Assembly (NCBI GenBank): GCA_030142905.1
Contig: JASJOG010000021.1
Span: 558,001-622,000, forward strand
DNA from: Heliopora coerulea
Lineage: Eukaryota > Cnidaria > Anthozoa > Scleralcyonacea > Helioporidae
Reading direction: 5' to 3'
DNA: 64,000 bases
A program made the translations under genes and the position numbers. The notes under the pieces were generated by a model. The model searched no databases and was not told the origin of the DNA. It was given only the letters and a program-made list of their open reading frames with translations. Of the stretch, positions 12,201-21,651 are shown piece after piece (position 1 is the stretch's first letter; every line of letters begins with the position of its first letter).

Positions 12201-15200
12201 TCAAGCATGCTGATGATTCACCACAACAGGGACTGCATGTAGAAATAAAGCAGAAACAAAGCTCAATATAGTAGCTAGTAGCTAAAGTATAAGTATAAAA
12301 TAAGTAAATAAAAATGTCAAATATCAAACAGGTGTGGGGACATGTACTTGTTTTCAAAATCAAAAAAATCAAGCTAAGTAAGAAGTTAATTATTATTTAG
12401 ATTAATTCAAACTTATTAAAAATAACAATATATCAAACTCCTGTATGCTCAATTATTAACAATTTATACCAGGAACTTTACAGGACCTCAAAAATTGTAG
12501 AGGATAATTGAAGACCCATAACTCTTAGATTGCAGAGACTGACACCCCCTTTCAATGGGTATAATCATCTGGCACTGGCCAGAGCAAAACAGTAAGAGTT
12601 ACCCTTGGCTAGAAGAAAGTTAGTTAAGTGAGGTTTAACCCTTTCCCACTCAGATATTGCTCTTTGACAAGTAAGAGAGTCACTTATCTACACAGTTTAA
12701 ATTACCAGAAGCATTGTATTACACTTCTACACCACACAAAGTGGGGTTGCAGAATAGTTGTCTAATTCTGTATTTTACATATGTTAGCATATTAAAAACA
12801 TTTTCAATATTTTCATCAAGGATTTTTTTTCCCTCATTCTACCGATTTTGGGAAATTAACCTAAGATTCATTATCTACAATTTTCCAGATTTATTTAGGA
12901 ACTGATTAATTAACCACATTACATACATCATAACTACAGCATGTGTGCAGAATAACATACAGTACCTTGAACAGTTATGTGTAAAAGTCCCATACTCTGG
13001 GTGAGTTAACAAAGAAACCCACCAACAACCAACAGAACCACTGAGCATACACAATACCAAATGATTCAGATGTTTTGCAGTTAAAAATGATGCAATTGCT
13101 GACATCCTGGTTATTCCAAACCTTACATCAACTACATGTGAGAAGACAAATTAAAATCATGTAAAAGACCAAATGGGAGTACAACACACATGGATAGTAA
13201 CTCCCAGATGTTTAATTTAGTAAGTTGAATAAAATCATCCTGTTTCAGCCTGGATAAAAGTCTAAAGGCCCACCTCAGTGATGAAAGGGTTAAAGGATAA
13301 CTAATCTCATTACAGTATCTCGTTTAATAAAATATTATAAACTTCAATTGTATTTGTCAGTTTTTAACTCAGATGTTCCAACCTATTTGCATTTGGGGAC
13401 ACATTGCAATTTCTGTGCAACATAATGAGTCAACTATGCATGTTTTGGACAGTTAGAGCATCACAAATCTATAAAAGCTATCTCATGCACATCTTTGTTT
13501 TGATACCACAAGTGCACCTGGCACTTTAATTTTTTAGGTTAGGAGTACCTGCAACTTTATGTTCAGGGTTAGGATTAGATAAGTTGGCCTGTGATTGTCC
13601 AATTAATTCAGCAGCATCTGCTAATCTGCACTTGACTCCCCAAAATTAAATTTAACACAAAATGACAACCATGAGTTAACTCCAAACATTCTTTTGAGCT
13701 TTGTACAAATTCTACCAGGACTACCTTCATGATACTAGTACGAAATAAAGTTTCCTGAGCTTCTGGACCAGCCTCTCTTGTTTACTAAATGACAAACAAT
13801 TTGCTTGAAGCTGCTCCCAAGTTTTACATATAATCCAAAAATAATTCATAATTTTTAGCTTATTTTGATATTTACCCAAGAGACTATAAGCCTGATTACA
13901 TATGCATTCACCAGTAGCTTGATCATAATGCTCAACAATTTGTATAAACCAAACATTTTAATGATGTAATTAAGATATAAGATATTTTCAAAAAGCAAGC
14001 AAAACAGCCAGATTTCAGTAAGCAATACTCCCAAATTTCTCTAGCATCCACAATCATTAATTACCCCAACCTCTGGAAGCAAGTCATTTGTTTACTTTAA
14101 TGCAGCATGCTTCAGTGAAAAACTGTCTTATTTCCTTCAATTAAGGTAATTAACTCTTACTTATAATTTATCTGAACTTCATATGTATGTATACCCTGTA
14201 TCATAAATTGGATAAAGATAAGTATAGGAAAAATCTATAATTGCTACATGTATACAGCCTATTGGATACCACAATACTGCACTATATACAAATTTATAAT
14301 TATCTATATTGGATATACAAAACAACATGATTAATAGATCTGGTAAGTAAAGTGCATAACTTTGAAAACAAAAGATAAGTAAACTACATTTAAACTTTTT
14401 CAATTTGAAACCCAAAATATATTATTTAGCTGGATAAATGCCATTTTAAATTGTGAACTTCAATATTAATGGCAATTGCCAGTACCATTGTTCCTAAATC
14501 AAACCAGGGTTTAGTTTAACAGAGTGGTGTATCAGTGTATGAACCTTTCCTTGCAGTTATCTAACAAAAAGTCTGTGTAAATGAGTGAAATTCAGTCTGG
14601 TACTGTAAAAATAATAAATGTCAGTCTTGTGGTACTAACAATTTTTATTTTATTCAAATGTTCCAAGTAAATAAAGTTACCTGAGCAAATTTTTATATTC
14701 ATTAAAACCACAGGAATCATGATGATTTCAAAGATAAAGATAAAAATCAGCAGATTCCATAATGACAACAAGTTTGATATTGTATCTGAAATGAGAAATG
14801 ATTCATTTCAAAATGTTTGGGAAATTTTAACTTACACAAAATGAAGCTTTAATTAATCCATTAATGGGCAGGCACCCCACTACACTGTATGTCATCTGGC
14901 ATTAGCCAGAATGCTATTCTGAAATGCACCCTGGCCCCTAACTGGGTTAACCAAGTTGGCCATTCATTCATTAAAGGTTAGGCCACAAATTTTGCAAAAT
15001 AAAAATCATTTGTATTTAGCCAAAATAAAATTCAAAAACGTATCCTTTTCCCTTAACCCTTTGGTGACTGGAGTTCTCCCCTTGATAAGTGAAATTGTCT
15101 GGCATTAACCAGAGTAAAATAGCACAGTTTGTTGTCAGTCAGGGAAGTGTTAATGAGGTAAAAGCAGACCTTATTTAATATGCAAAGAAATCTTAATGTC

Positions 15201-16299
15201 AGCAGCAGCCCTAAGATGGCTATCCCAAACACAAAAAAGTGACTACAATAACTATAATTCATAATTGACAATTTTTAAATCAGTTTTTATGGTTAAAATG
15301 AAATAAATTTCTCGGTTAACTCGTTAAGGGAAAAGATCCTTTAAATGAGTAAAATTGCCTGGTGTTTGCTAGAGTTAAGGTAAGGAGTGTGCCCTTGCCC
15401 CCTTATGGTTAAATAATAGCTTTTAAAATGTGCCTGTCTGATTTAGGGTCATCATACTGAATTTCCTAGTTTTCAAGTATCCACATTTGTCAGTCTTGAT
15501 TATGCTAAAATGACTAATACTCACTGAATTTGAACAGCAAAATGACGTTCACACAACTGAAACCAGATTTTAATGAATCATTTGAGACAAAATGCATTTT
15601 GTATCACATGTATGGGAGCTAGTGTAAGAATGGGCAGTGATTTTCACTCAGTTTCTGAATCCCTAGCACTAAGAGTCTGATTAGCTCATCTTTCTGGTAC
15701 TTGGTGAAAAGGGTTTAAAAATTTTCAGGGGTTTCTCTCACTGTCTGTGCTGCTGGGCAATGCTAATATCCGGGCAGGGACAACAAAAAGTGCCATGTCT
15801 GGACCAAGTCTAATCATCTGATACCTCATGAGGGCACTATTTACTCTGTTGATGAAATGTCAAATATATGTACCTGTAATCCATATAATGGGATGCAGTA
15901 GGCTAAATGACACGATTGCTAGATATAACATACAAATTGTTGGAAGGAGAAGCATAAGCCAAACAACGCTAGCTGCACTACGCCAGATGAATTCCTAGCA
16001 TGAGAAAATGGCAAAAATGAAAGAAAGAAATTTAAGAATATATTTAACACTGACGCATCACGTAGAATACACTATTCGAATCACCATCTTATTAAACATA
16101 GCTTTTCTCTCGTACACGTGAGAAAAATACACACGAAAAATGGAAATTACGATCATGTATTACTTACACCGTGCGTAAACCACGTGACATTGTCCGCTCT
16201 AGATTTCTGTCGTTGAACTTCTTTGTTACTTAAAGCACTTCGGGTTGCAGATGGTGATGTTAGTGATGAACCATCTTTCGTATTTCCTAAAATGTCCAT
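3222..16299 (-). CDS. NDC1: Nucleoporin NDC1 gene, exons 1-14 (C-terminus not found)
   Basis: NDC1 is an integral membrane nucleoporin that anchors nuclear pore complexes in the nuclear envelope. Fourteen minus-strand exons join in a continuous frame (477 residues): 16168-16299, 15874-15994, 14681-14785, 12966-13098, 12160-12232, 11710-11832, 8355-8391, 7181-7232, 5317-5449, 4706-4798, 4498-4579, 4176-4331, 3861-3997, 3222-3275. The N-terminal half carries about six hydrophobic segments (exons 2-9), as in the family. Diagnostic similarity to vertebrate NDC1, recalled rather than searched: LPTICMLYLAIVSFSLLHPI in exon 2, SACLNE in exon 5, TPLDSIYGLLD in exon 9, and YLAFDDLCQLSQFSAKRR in exon 11. 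Human NDC1 has 674 residues, so roughly 150-200 C-terminal residues are missing; they may lie in 1-3221 unrecognised, or outside the window. Exon 6 and the exact ends of exons 12-14 are the weakest parts. Confidence 0.9.
3861..3997 (-). CDS. NDC1: NDC1 exon 13 (disordered linker)
   Basis: A serine-rich, hydrophilic open segment (VDHASHNSSKTKSSG onward) follows a ttttgag acceptor in phase 1. It fits the disordered middle of NDC1. The 3' end could be at any of three nearby gt sites; 3861 (CGT then gtaaaa) keeps phase 0 for exon 14. Confidence 0.6.
4176..4331 (-). CDS. NDC1: NDC1 exon 12
   Basis: The acceptor is aattatag, phase 1. It codes GGRPLNWLWVSEECLTLLN, matching human GGHPHNW and RECLNLLN. 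Two donors are possible: gtatgg at 4207 (phase 0) and gtgtgg at 4176 (phase 1). The latter is preferred because it keeps frame with exon 13. Confidence 0.88.
4498..4579 (-). CDS. NDC1: NDC1 exon 11 (most diagnostic exon)
   Basis: The acceptor is tcatttag and the donor CCA G then gtacgt. It codes YLAFDDLCQLSQFSAKRR and then IFSLSVPG. Nearly every position has a like residue in the human block YLALQDLMLLSQYSPSRR. Confidence 0.95.
4706..4798 (-). CDS. NDC1: NDC1 exon 10
   Basis: Thirty-one codons begin VLRFPIQAAFVELSGQSLP and end PLLR at a gtaagc donor. This is the first cytosolic stretch after the last helix; human NDC1 has FPVQ, LP and P-I-I-K at the same spacing. Confidence 0.88.
5317..5449 (-). 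CDS. NDC1: NDC1 exon 9 (sixth membrane segment)
   Basis: The acceptor is attttag and the donor GAG then gtactt. It codes ELTPLDSIYGLLDIR, then a hydrophobic helix ending ANKLFIIFHTE. This matches the PLD-x-x-x-GLL motif and the last helix of human NDC1. Confidence 0.93.
5823..6093. repeat. TTTG-rich simple repeat
   Basis: About 270 bases of irregular gtttgtttgttt/cgtttgttt units in an NDC1 intron. Several overlapping long open frames of Phe, Leu, Cys and Val arise only from this repeat and are not genes. Confidence 0.9.
6530..6604. repeat. CTCTGT/CTCC microsatellite
   Basis: Irregular tctctgtctc units followed by ccctctccctccc, within an NDC1 intron. Confidence 0.9.
6787..6841. repeat. TAGG/TGGG microsatellite
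   Basis: Repeated gtaggtgggt units. The G-rich strand could in principle form a quadruplex. Confidence 0.9.
7181..7232 (-). CDS. NDC1: NDC1 exon 8 (52-nt small exon)
   Basis: The acceptor is ttttcaag and the donor AG then gtaagg. It codes GFFARRIVRIMAGLERDR across its junctions, matching the segment that follows the fifth helix in human NDC1. Phase 1 in and 2 out fits both neighbours. Confidence 0.8.
7735..7820 (-). repeat. tRNA-derived SINE fragment (family 2)
   Basis: It shares ccaactgggaccagttgc, then ctgggaatcaaaccc (a B-box-like end read on the minus strand), with the fuller copy at 55041-55165. It lies in an NDC1 intron and explains a chance open frame there. Confidence 0.55.
8355..8391 (-). 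CDS. NDC1: NDC1 exon 7 (37-nt small exon)
   Basis: The acceptor is tatctacag and the donor G then gtaagc. It codes SLRICYPFYFLFG, aligned with the vertebrate NDC1 fifth helix. Phase 0 in and 1 out fits exon 8. Confidence 0.8.
8392..11709. other. NDC1 intron 6, no exon recognised
   Basis: About 3.3 kb with several short open frames but no family resemblance on either strand. A short AT palindrome lies near 10300-10330. Nothing else supportable was seen. Confidence 0.5.
11710..11832 (-). CDS. NDC1: NDC1 exon 6 (tentative)
   Basis: A 41-codon segment that is open and in phase 0 at both ends bridges exons 5 and 7. Joined to exon 7 it gives the same length as the matching human stretch. It contains FDVIKFREG and EHFCGSW near where human NDC1 has its FPII-Q and KHSC motifs. 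The acceptor (gcaaag) has a poor pyrimidine tract and the donor is gtgtgg, so its ends, or the exon itself, may be wrong. Confidence 0.45.
12160..12232 (-). CDS. NDC1: NDC1 exon 5 (fourth membrane segment)
   Basis: The acceptor is catgcag and the donor CTG then gtaagg. It codes a cysteine-rich luminal turn followed by SACLNEVSLFLLVFGAIL. The -CLNE-hydrophobic pattern is characteristic of NDC1. Confidence 0.9.
12530..12640. repeat. Short TCTGGC...CCAGA repeat, copy 1
   Basis: A short element with internal catctggcactggccagagc and a ttaaccctttcc-like end. Related copies are at 14862-14950, 15053-15152 and 15315-15415, all in or near NDC1 introns. Confidence 0.5.
12966..13098 (-). CDS. NDC1: NDC1 exon 4 (third membrane segment)
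   Basis: The acceptor gatgtcag gives phase 1 and joins exon 3 in frame; a nearby cag eight bases upstream would not. It codes AIASFLTAKHLNHLVLCML and then a tryptophan-rich helix, ending at a phase 2 donor (AG then gtactg). Confidence 0.85.
13505..13637. repeat. Second copy of the TTAGG-core repeat
   Basis: It contains gttcagggttaggattag, then cctgtgattgtccaatt and a ctgctaatctgcacttgac end. These parallel the block at 2268-2472. It lies in an NDC1 intron. Confidence 0.45.
14681..14785 (-). CDS. NDC1: NDC1 exon 3 (second membrane segment)
   Basis: The acceptor is tttcag and the donor cag then gtaact, phase 1 in and out. It codes a long hydrophobic run (LLIFIFIFEIIMIPVVLM) matching the second helix of NDC1. 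Confidence 0.88.
14862..14950. repeat. Short TCTGGC...CCAGA repeat, copy 2
   Basis: It contains catctggcattagccagaat within a block ending in aactgggttaacc. Same family as 12530-12640. Confidence 0.5.
15053..15152. repeat. Short TCTGGC...CCAGA repeat, copy 3
   Basis: It begins ttaaccctttggtgactgg, carries gtctggcattaaccagagta, and ends near gaagtgttaa. The inverted ends suggest a MITE-like unit of about 100 bp. Confidence 0.55.
15315..15415. repeat. Short TCTGGC...CCAGA repeat, copy 4 (diverged)
   Basis: It contains gttaactcgttaagggaaaa, then gcctggtgtttgctagagtt, and ends in tatggttaa. A diverged member of the same family. Confidence 0.4.
15874..15994 (-). CDS. NDC1: NDC1 exon 2 (first membrane segment)
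   Basis: The acceptor is tgctag and the donor is G then gtacat, phase 0 in and 1 out. It codes FIWRSAASVVWLMLLLP and ends in LLHPIIWITG, closely like the vertebrate NDC1 first helix, which is also followed by an L-F/L-HPI segment. Confidence 0.93.
16168..16299 (-). CDS. NDC1: NDC1 exon 1 (start codon, cytosolic N-terminus)
   Basis: The ATG lies at 16299-16297. It opens 44 codons beginning MDILGNTKDG, a hydrophilic serine-rich N-terminus. The exon ends at a strong donor (GGT then gtaagt) in phase 0. The next exon starts the first membrane segment, as in other NDC1 proteins. Confidence 0.85.
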
Positions 16300-16534
16300 T
16301 ATAAAGATAATGAAAGGTGTGGTTTACGGTAAATATCGCCCTGGTAAATATATTCAGTCAAGTTTCAAGAAATCATGGAAATGTCGTTCAAATGAACCGC
16401 CATGTTTAAAGCTTTCGTGGTAACCGCTGAGCAGTCGAACGGTCGTGGCAGGTCAGTGGGTCGTGATCATTGATTGGAATGGTTTTTCAATGCGCGGGGG
16501 TCCAGTGTAGATAGCTTCGATAAAACAGCGGCGT

Positions 16535-16686
16535 TCTTGAGGTTAAACACTATCTAAAAGATAGAAAAAAAGCTTCTCGAAGTTTCGAGCGAAGGCCCTA
16601 CTAATCTCCTGATGAAGGGCCTTCGCTCGAAACGTCGAGAAGCTTTTTTTCTATCTTTTAGATAGTGTATAACCTCAAGAACGCCA
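16535..16686. repeat. Long hairpin with hammerhead-like core
   Basis: Two arms of about 70 bases are inverted copies (gcgttcttgaggtta... and ...taacctcaagaacgc) around a loop near 16600-16612. On the plus strand the loop and right arm carry CTGATGA (16609-16615), a small stem, then GAAAC (16629-16633). This is the order of a hammerhead ribozyme core. See findings. Confidence 0.7.
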
Positions 16687-19004
16687 AGGTTTTCCAATCC
16701 TCAAACCCAGATCACCGTTTGAACCATAGTGATTGTGGCTTGAACGTACAGATAAATTGGCGCCAGATTGGCCGAGCCAAAAGAAACTTAATTGTTAGAA
16801 GACTTGCAACGGGTTAACAAAATTTTAGACGAGCACTTCATGGAAACTGAATTAGTTTTCTACCGTGGCGTTACGCCTACACGCTCTCAACCGGTGGAGT
16901 AGGGGGGGGGTTCACCGACTCAGAAGGGCCCTAAACCTGTGGAGCCTCCTGGGTCGGAGAAACTCAAGTAGCCCCATTTCAAACTGGTTGAAAATAAAGG
17001 TTAACGTATAAACGGGTTCTTTCAAGGGTCGTTTGCTTTTAACTTTGTGTTCTGAGACAATTCTTTCATAGGTGATACAACTATTCGTATTTTCATGCGT
17101 AAATCTACCAAACAGCTGTTACTTATCCCAGATGAGATCGTGCTATCATCAACACAGTTTTCAAACAAGTTTTTTTGCCAGGAAGGAACACCCTTTCGTG
17201 CTTGCATCCAGTTTAGGCTTAAATTGGTTGATTTCATTCAATATTCCAAACCTATGATGGTAACAATAGTTTTGTTACGAGAATTACATCAAGACTAGAG
17301 TGACGTTAAACAAACTGAAAGAGCATTTGTGTTGCGGTAATGCTGTTTCACGACAGTATTTGTTTTACTAAACGTTTCAGTTGTAGAAAGAAAGTCTTAA
17401 ACTCTCAAAAAAGTTGACAAAGAATTCATGACTTCTTCAACGGCGACACATTCAAAATTGTAGCAATTGACAAACTAGGAGGAAAAGGAAGTCTTGTTAG
17501 AAAACATGGGCGAATTTAGGCAAAGGCGCATCGGACGCGCGCGCTCCTTTCTTGATTAGTTGTCATATGATTTTTTGCTTGGTTACAAACACAAGCATTA
17601 AACATGTTGATTGCCAAGAAGATTGATGATTCAATTCAAAGAGAATCGGAATAAACAGCAAAGAAAAGAAAGGGGGAATAAAAAAAATTCAAGTTCAAAA
17701 AACATCGAAAACGACAGTAGCATAAAAATTCTTCCACTGAAATGCCGCAGTGTCATAAATTTGCAAAAAATTTTGCATCCCCCTCTCTCAAAGTGCTGGA
17801 TCTTTCTCGGAAAAAACGATTGCCCGGCAGATAAGTTTCAGTAGAGCCATATAGACAAAAACATGCCAATGCTTCCGAGTTTCAATTTTGTAAAGCCTTG
17901 TTTATGCGGTATTTACACACCCGGATCTCCTACCACAGGGTTATTTCAACCAACTAGCTCAGGGAAACCGCCATCAAATCCTTACATTACCAGCGTCTTA
18001 GCTCATGGTAAAGATACCGGCCATCCCAGATCTTGGTCAGTAGAAGCATCGTCCAAGATGCGAATTAATATTCAATTCAGACGAAGCCAAGCTGGTGTGT
18101 ATAACTGTTGTTATAAGTTCTTTTTTCGTGAGAGCTTTCATCGGTTAACCTCATTACGCTTATACCAGTGTTTTTGGACTCAAGTCCGAACTTCAGTGCT
18201 TGACTCGGACTCGTGAACGTTAGACTCGAGTAGTTGTGACTCGAGAGTTCAGTGCAAGTCCAGTACGACTCCACCAAAATTTCTGCGCTTTTTCTTTTTT
18301 CTCATCAATTTTAGGTCGAACGATTGTATAAAACACTTGGTGTCTTGCGTGGGACATCATTCAGTTTTAGGTCTTACCGTCAGAGAAAATACCCACAACC
18401 GTGCAAGCTGGCAATTAATGAAACCACTTTCAGTACCAGCTTCAAGTTTTCCTGTAAAAGGTTTTGTTGTCAGGTAGGTCCCATCATGCGTCCTCACCGT
18501 ACCAGGCTTGGAGCAGAAACGCTCTCGAAACTCGTTTTTCTTTTTGAAGTGCAATGAATTATTTTGCTGTGAAGTATAAAATTGAAATTAAAATGTCAAA
18601 GATATCTCGGTAAATGTCCTCATTACAGTCTTTATCTACGTGACTGTTCATTTACAAAAGCATGAAATGAACACGTTGAAGAGTTGGACTCGGGGTATGA
18701 TTGACTGGACTCGTAGTGCTCGAACTTAGACTTGGATTAGGTGAACTTGACAACAACATTGACTTACATGGAGCTGCTCAGTAAGGGTCTTTCTACCATT
18801 AAAATAATTATGATATTTATGTTGAGTACATCTTAGGGTTCCTTTACTTTTGCACGGGTTGGCTTTCGACCCTGTTCAGCCTGCTAGTCCGGGTCCACCA
18901 GTCTACCAACACATTACTGATAGCGTTTACATGCTGACTCGGATCAACCTTCTGCAAACCCGGGTCTGGAGTGCAAAGACATGGATGACCTCACGAGAAT
19001 CAGC

Positions 19005-19202
19005 CCAAAAGAGAAAAAGTTGGTTATTTAATAAAACAAATATAAAATAGCTTTAGTGTCTCTGTACTGTGATAGAAACATGAATGACGCCATTTCAACT
19101 AAAAGAAAATTCGAATACACTCGGCTACGCCTCTTGTTTTGACTAGGCACCTTCCAGTTGAAATGACGTCATCCATGTTTCTATCATTGTACAGAGACAC
19201 TC
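19005..19202 (-). mobile_element. Fold-back/MITE-like element, copy 1
   Basis: Terminal inverted repeats of about 45 bases: agtgtctctgtactgtgata near 19055 and its complement ending at 19201. A flanking tail (ttatttaataaaacaaatat) matches, in reverse, the flank of the copy at 59822-60010, so the unit includes the tail. Confidence 0.65.
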
Positions 19203-19941
19203 AAGGAATATTCTGTGTTTGAAATGTATATTTATATGAACACAAAGCGAAATTTTGTGTCCCAAGTCATCTGTCGGGTAAATGGACCCCAAGCATGCCG
19301 AGATTAGAACCCTCAATCGCCTATCGCGGGAGGTAACAAGTTAACATCTGCGCACGCCAGCCGAAACATATTTAGCGAATTCAAAACCACATTCAACTGT
19401 TGTTCAGTTTATCGTAAATTCTCACGGTAATCTTTTTGTACAGGTCATTTCTTGGATAGCATTGGACAAGAATGCCCAAACAGTAAGTTATGAAAATAAA
19501 TGGTAGGAAACTGTTGCTTTTACGGCGACATCTTTGCGTGGGCGAAAATTTTAAGAATGAAAACACGAGTTTGCTAAGTCTTTGGAGTTTGCGCCCGTTG
19601 TGGAGTTTGCCAGCTCATGTTGGTAAACGTAACTTAACTGGGATCATACGTGGGACCAATATGGTCGCCGTATCCTGTCCCTTGAATCTCAAGGGGTTAA
19701 TCGAAAACTATCAACATGTTACTGAAATTAATGAGAAATACGTTGGACGAAGACACCACTAATTATAAGGAATAAAAACGACCAGCTTATTAAACTCATT
19801 GTACATATTAGGTTATTACAGGATCTTAACTTCCTTATGTTAAGACGTCAAAAATTTAAAACAATCAATTTGTTAGTTTGTATTCTTAAAATCTGTCATT
19901 GCAATTTAACTTTTAGCGCTTGGCGCGGCTAATTTAGTATA

Positions 19942-19947
19942 TTTAAT
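19942..19947 (-). other. Candidate polyadenylation signal of the LAP gene
   Basis: ATTAAA on the minus strand, about 100 bases beyond the LAP stop codon. It is a common variant signal, but such hexamers are frequent in AT-rich DNA. Confidence 0.25.
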
Positions 19948-20044
19948 GACAACATTGTATTAAAGTGAGATATTTTTCTACCTTAATTCAATTAGTTCTT
20001 TTTTCTATCTACATTCGGGAAAAATTGCGTACGTTTCTATTAAT

Positions 20045-20149
20045 TTACTCCGTGCGAACTCTTTCGATCAATAAATCCAACTCTTGATTGTGAGTAAGGA
20101 AAAGCACGGCATGTTCGTGCAAGGCACTTCGTAAGCTCAGTTTATTTAC
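20045..20149 (-). CDS. LRRC7/ERBIN: LAP gene exon 22 (PDZ end, stop codon)
   Basis: It codes VNKLSLRSALHEHAVLFLTH and LDLLIERVRTE, then TAA at 20047-20045. The histidine at the start of the second helix (ALHEHAV) points to a class I PDZ, which prefers a Ser/Thr at position -2 of the ligand. The protein ends just after the domain, as in ERBIN. Confidence 0.93.
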   Translation of the reverse strand, partial: VNKLSLRSALHEHAVLFLTHNQELDLLIERVRTE

Positions 20150-21168
20150 CTAGAATAAGAGAGTAAAATAAAGAATTATCAGCTGAGTCCAATACAAAAT
20201 TGTATTTAAAACCAACGGACGTTCTGTCGAGTAACCAGTTAACTAAGGTTACTCTGTTTTTGGAACAGTAAAGCGGACATCACGAGTGGCGTAAACAGCA
20301 TCTGGGGTTGGATTGCCGCCTCAAAGGTCCAAAACTATTCTTCCAGAGCGACCAAACCTTGTGACCTCCCTGTTGTTGGAGTTTCCCCCTCCCCCCCCCC
20401 CCCCCCCCGCAGTCAAAGACACGATTCACTCTTAGAAAATCATGATTTGATCCGATTTTGGGACGAAAGATGAACAGAATAACTGTTTCATGTGGTGATG
20501 GTTAGGTAAACTGAAGAGTATGTAAGAGTTAATCACCGAGAACGGAGGCTGTTTATTGTTAATATTACCGTATACTGGTGTACCTGTACCAGCAAAACCC
20601 CATAAAGGAAATTTCTAAAAGCAAGAACTTTTTTTACCTCGAGTATCCTGTCTCCCGGTTTTAATAAATGTGCTGAAGGTCCATCAGGTTTCACAGCAAC
20701 AACATATATCCCCTAAAAAAAAGTCAATTACGATAACAAAATTTACCAGTGGAACATTTGGGTATTGGTTCGTATAACCACAAATATTCTAGGCCGAAAC
20801 AAAAAACATACCCTATACACAGGCCACCTCGTTAGATTATATGCGTGGCCGCTTGTAAGCTAACGCTTAGTAAGCTTTCATCCTGGGCTTTCAAATTCAT
20901 TTTTGTCCCCAGTATGTAGTAAATTTCATGACATGATCCTGACTTAATCTCTGTTTTCATAACCTTTTCTGTGGTATTTTTTTACTATTCATTTATTACC
21001 TCGGCGACATCTGTTCCATTTTCCATGCCTCCACCAATGCTGAATCCTAAATTTGGACTTCGATAAACTCGGACTCTAACCTGTAAGAAATGTAAGGTTT
21101 CTTTTTCCTTCTATTCAAATAATCTAGATCTATATAATTAAAGTTAGTTTTATGAGCGCATTAACATG

Positions 21169-21211
<43 letters not shown>

Positions 21212-21618
21212 TCATTGTTGGTCATCGGGAAAGGACTTGTAATATATTAGATATAGCAGTGCCTAATGACAACAGGGTCTGCATGAAGGAACAAGAGAAA
21301 GTCGAAAAATATCGAGAATTAAGGTGGGAAATCTCAAGGATGTGGAACATGAAGAAAGTTACAGTAATCCCAATGGTGATAGGTGCGCTAGGAACAGTCT
21401 CTGAGAGGATACAATCATGGATTAAGAAGATTGGTGTTGAAGTAAGGACGGAGCAATTGCAAAAAACCGCATTATTGGGGACGGCAAGAGTATTAAGGAA
21501 AGTACTCGATGTCTGATATTGGAAAAAAGGAATATCTAGGGGACCTTTGGTAATTTGTTATTACCCGCTCCCTCAGTATATGTATATATCGGCACAACAT
21601 CGGCCTGCGTGAAATAAC

Positions 21619-21651
<33 letters not shown>

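Larger units (their letters stand above)
16300..20044. other. Spacer between NDC1 and the LAP gene
   Basis: This lies between the NDC1 start codon and the LAP stop codon. It holds the hairpin at 16535-16686, a stretch rich in gactcg motifs at 18170-18760, and a fold-back element at 19005-19202. Open frames here show no family resemblance. The NDC1 promoter should lie just right of 16299, but no core motif can be assigned. Confidence 0.6.
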
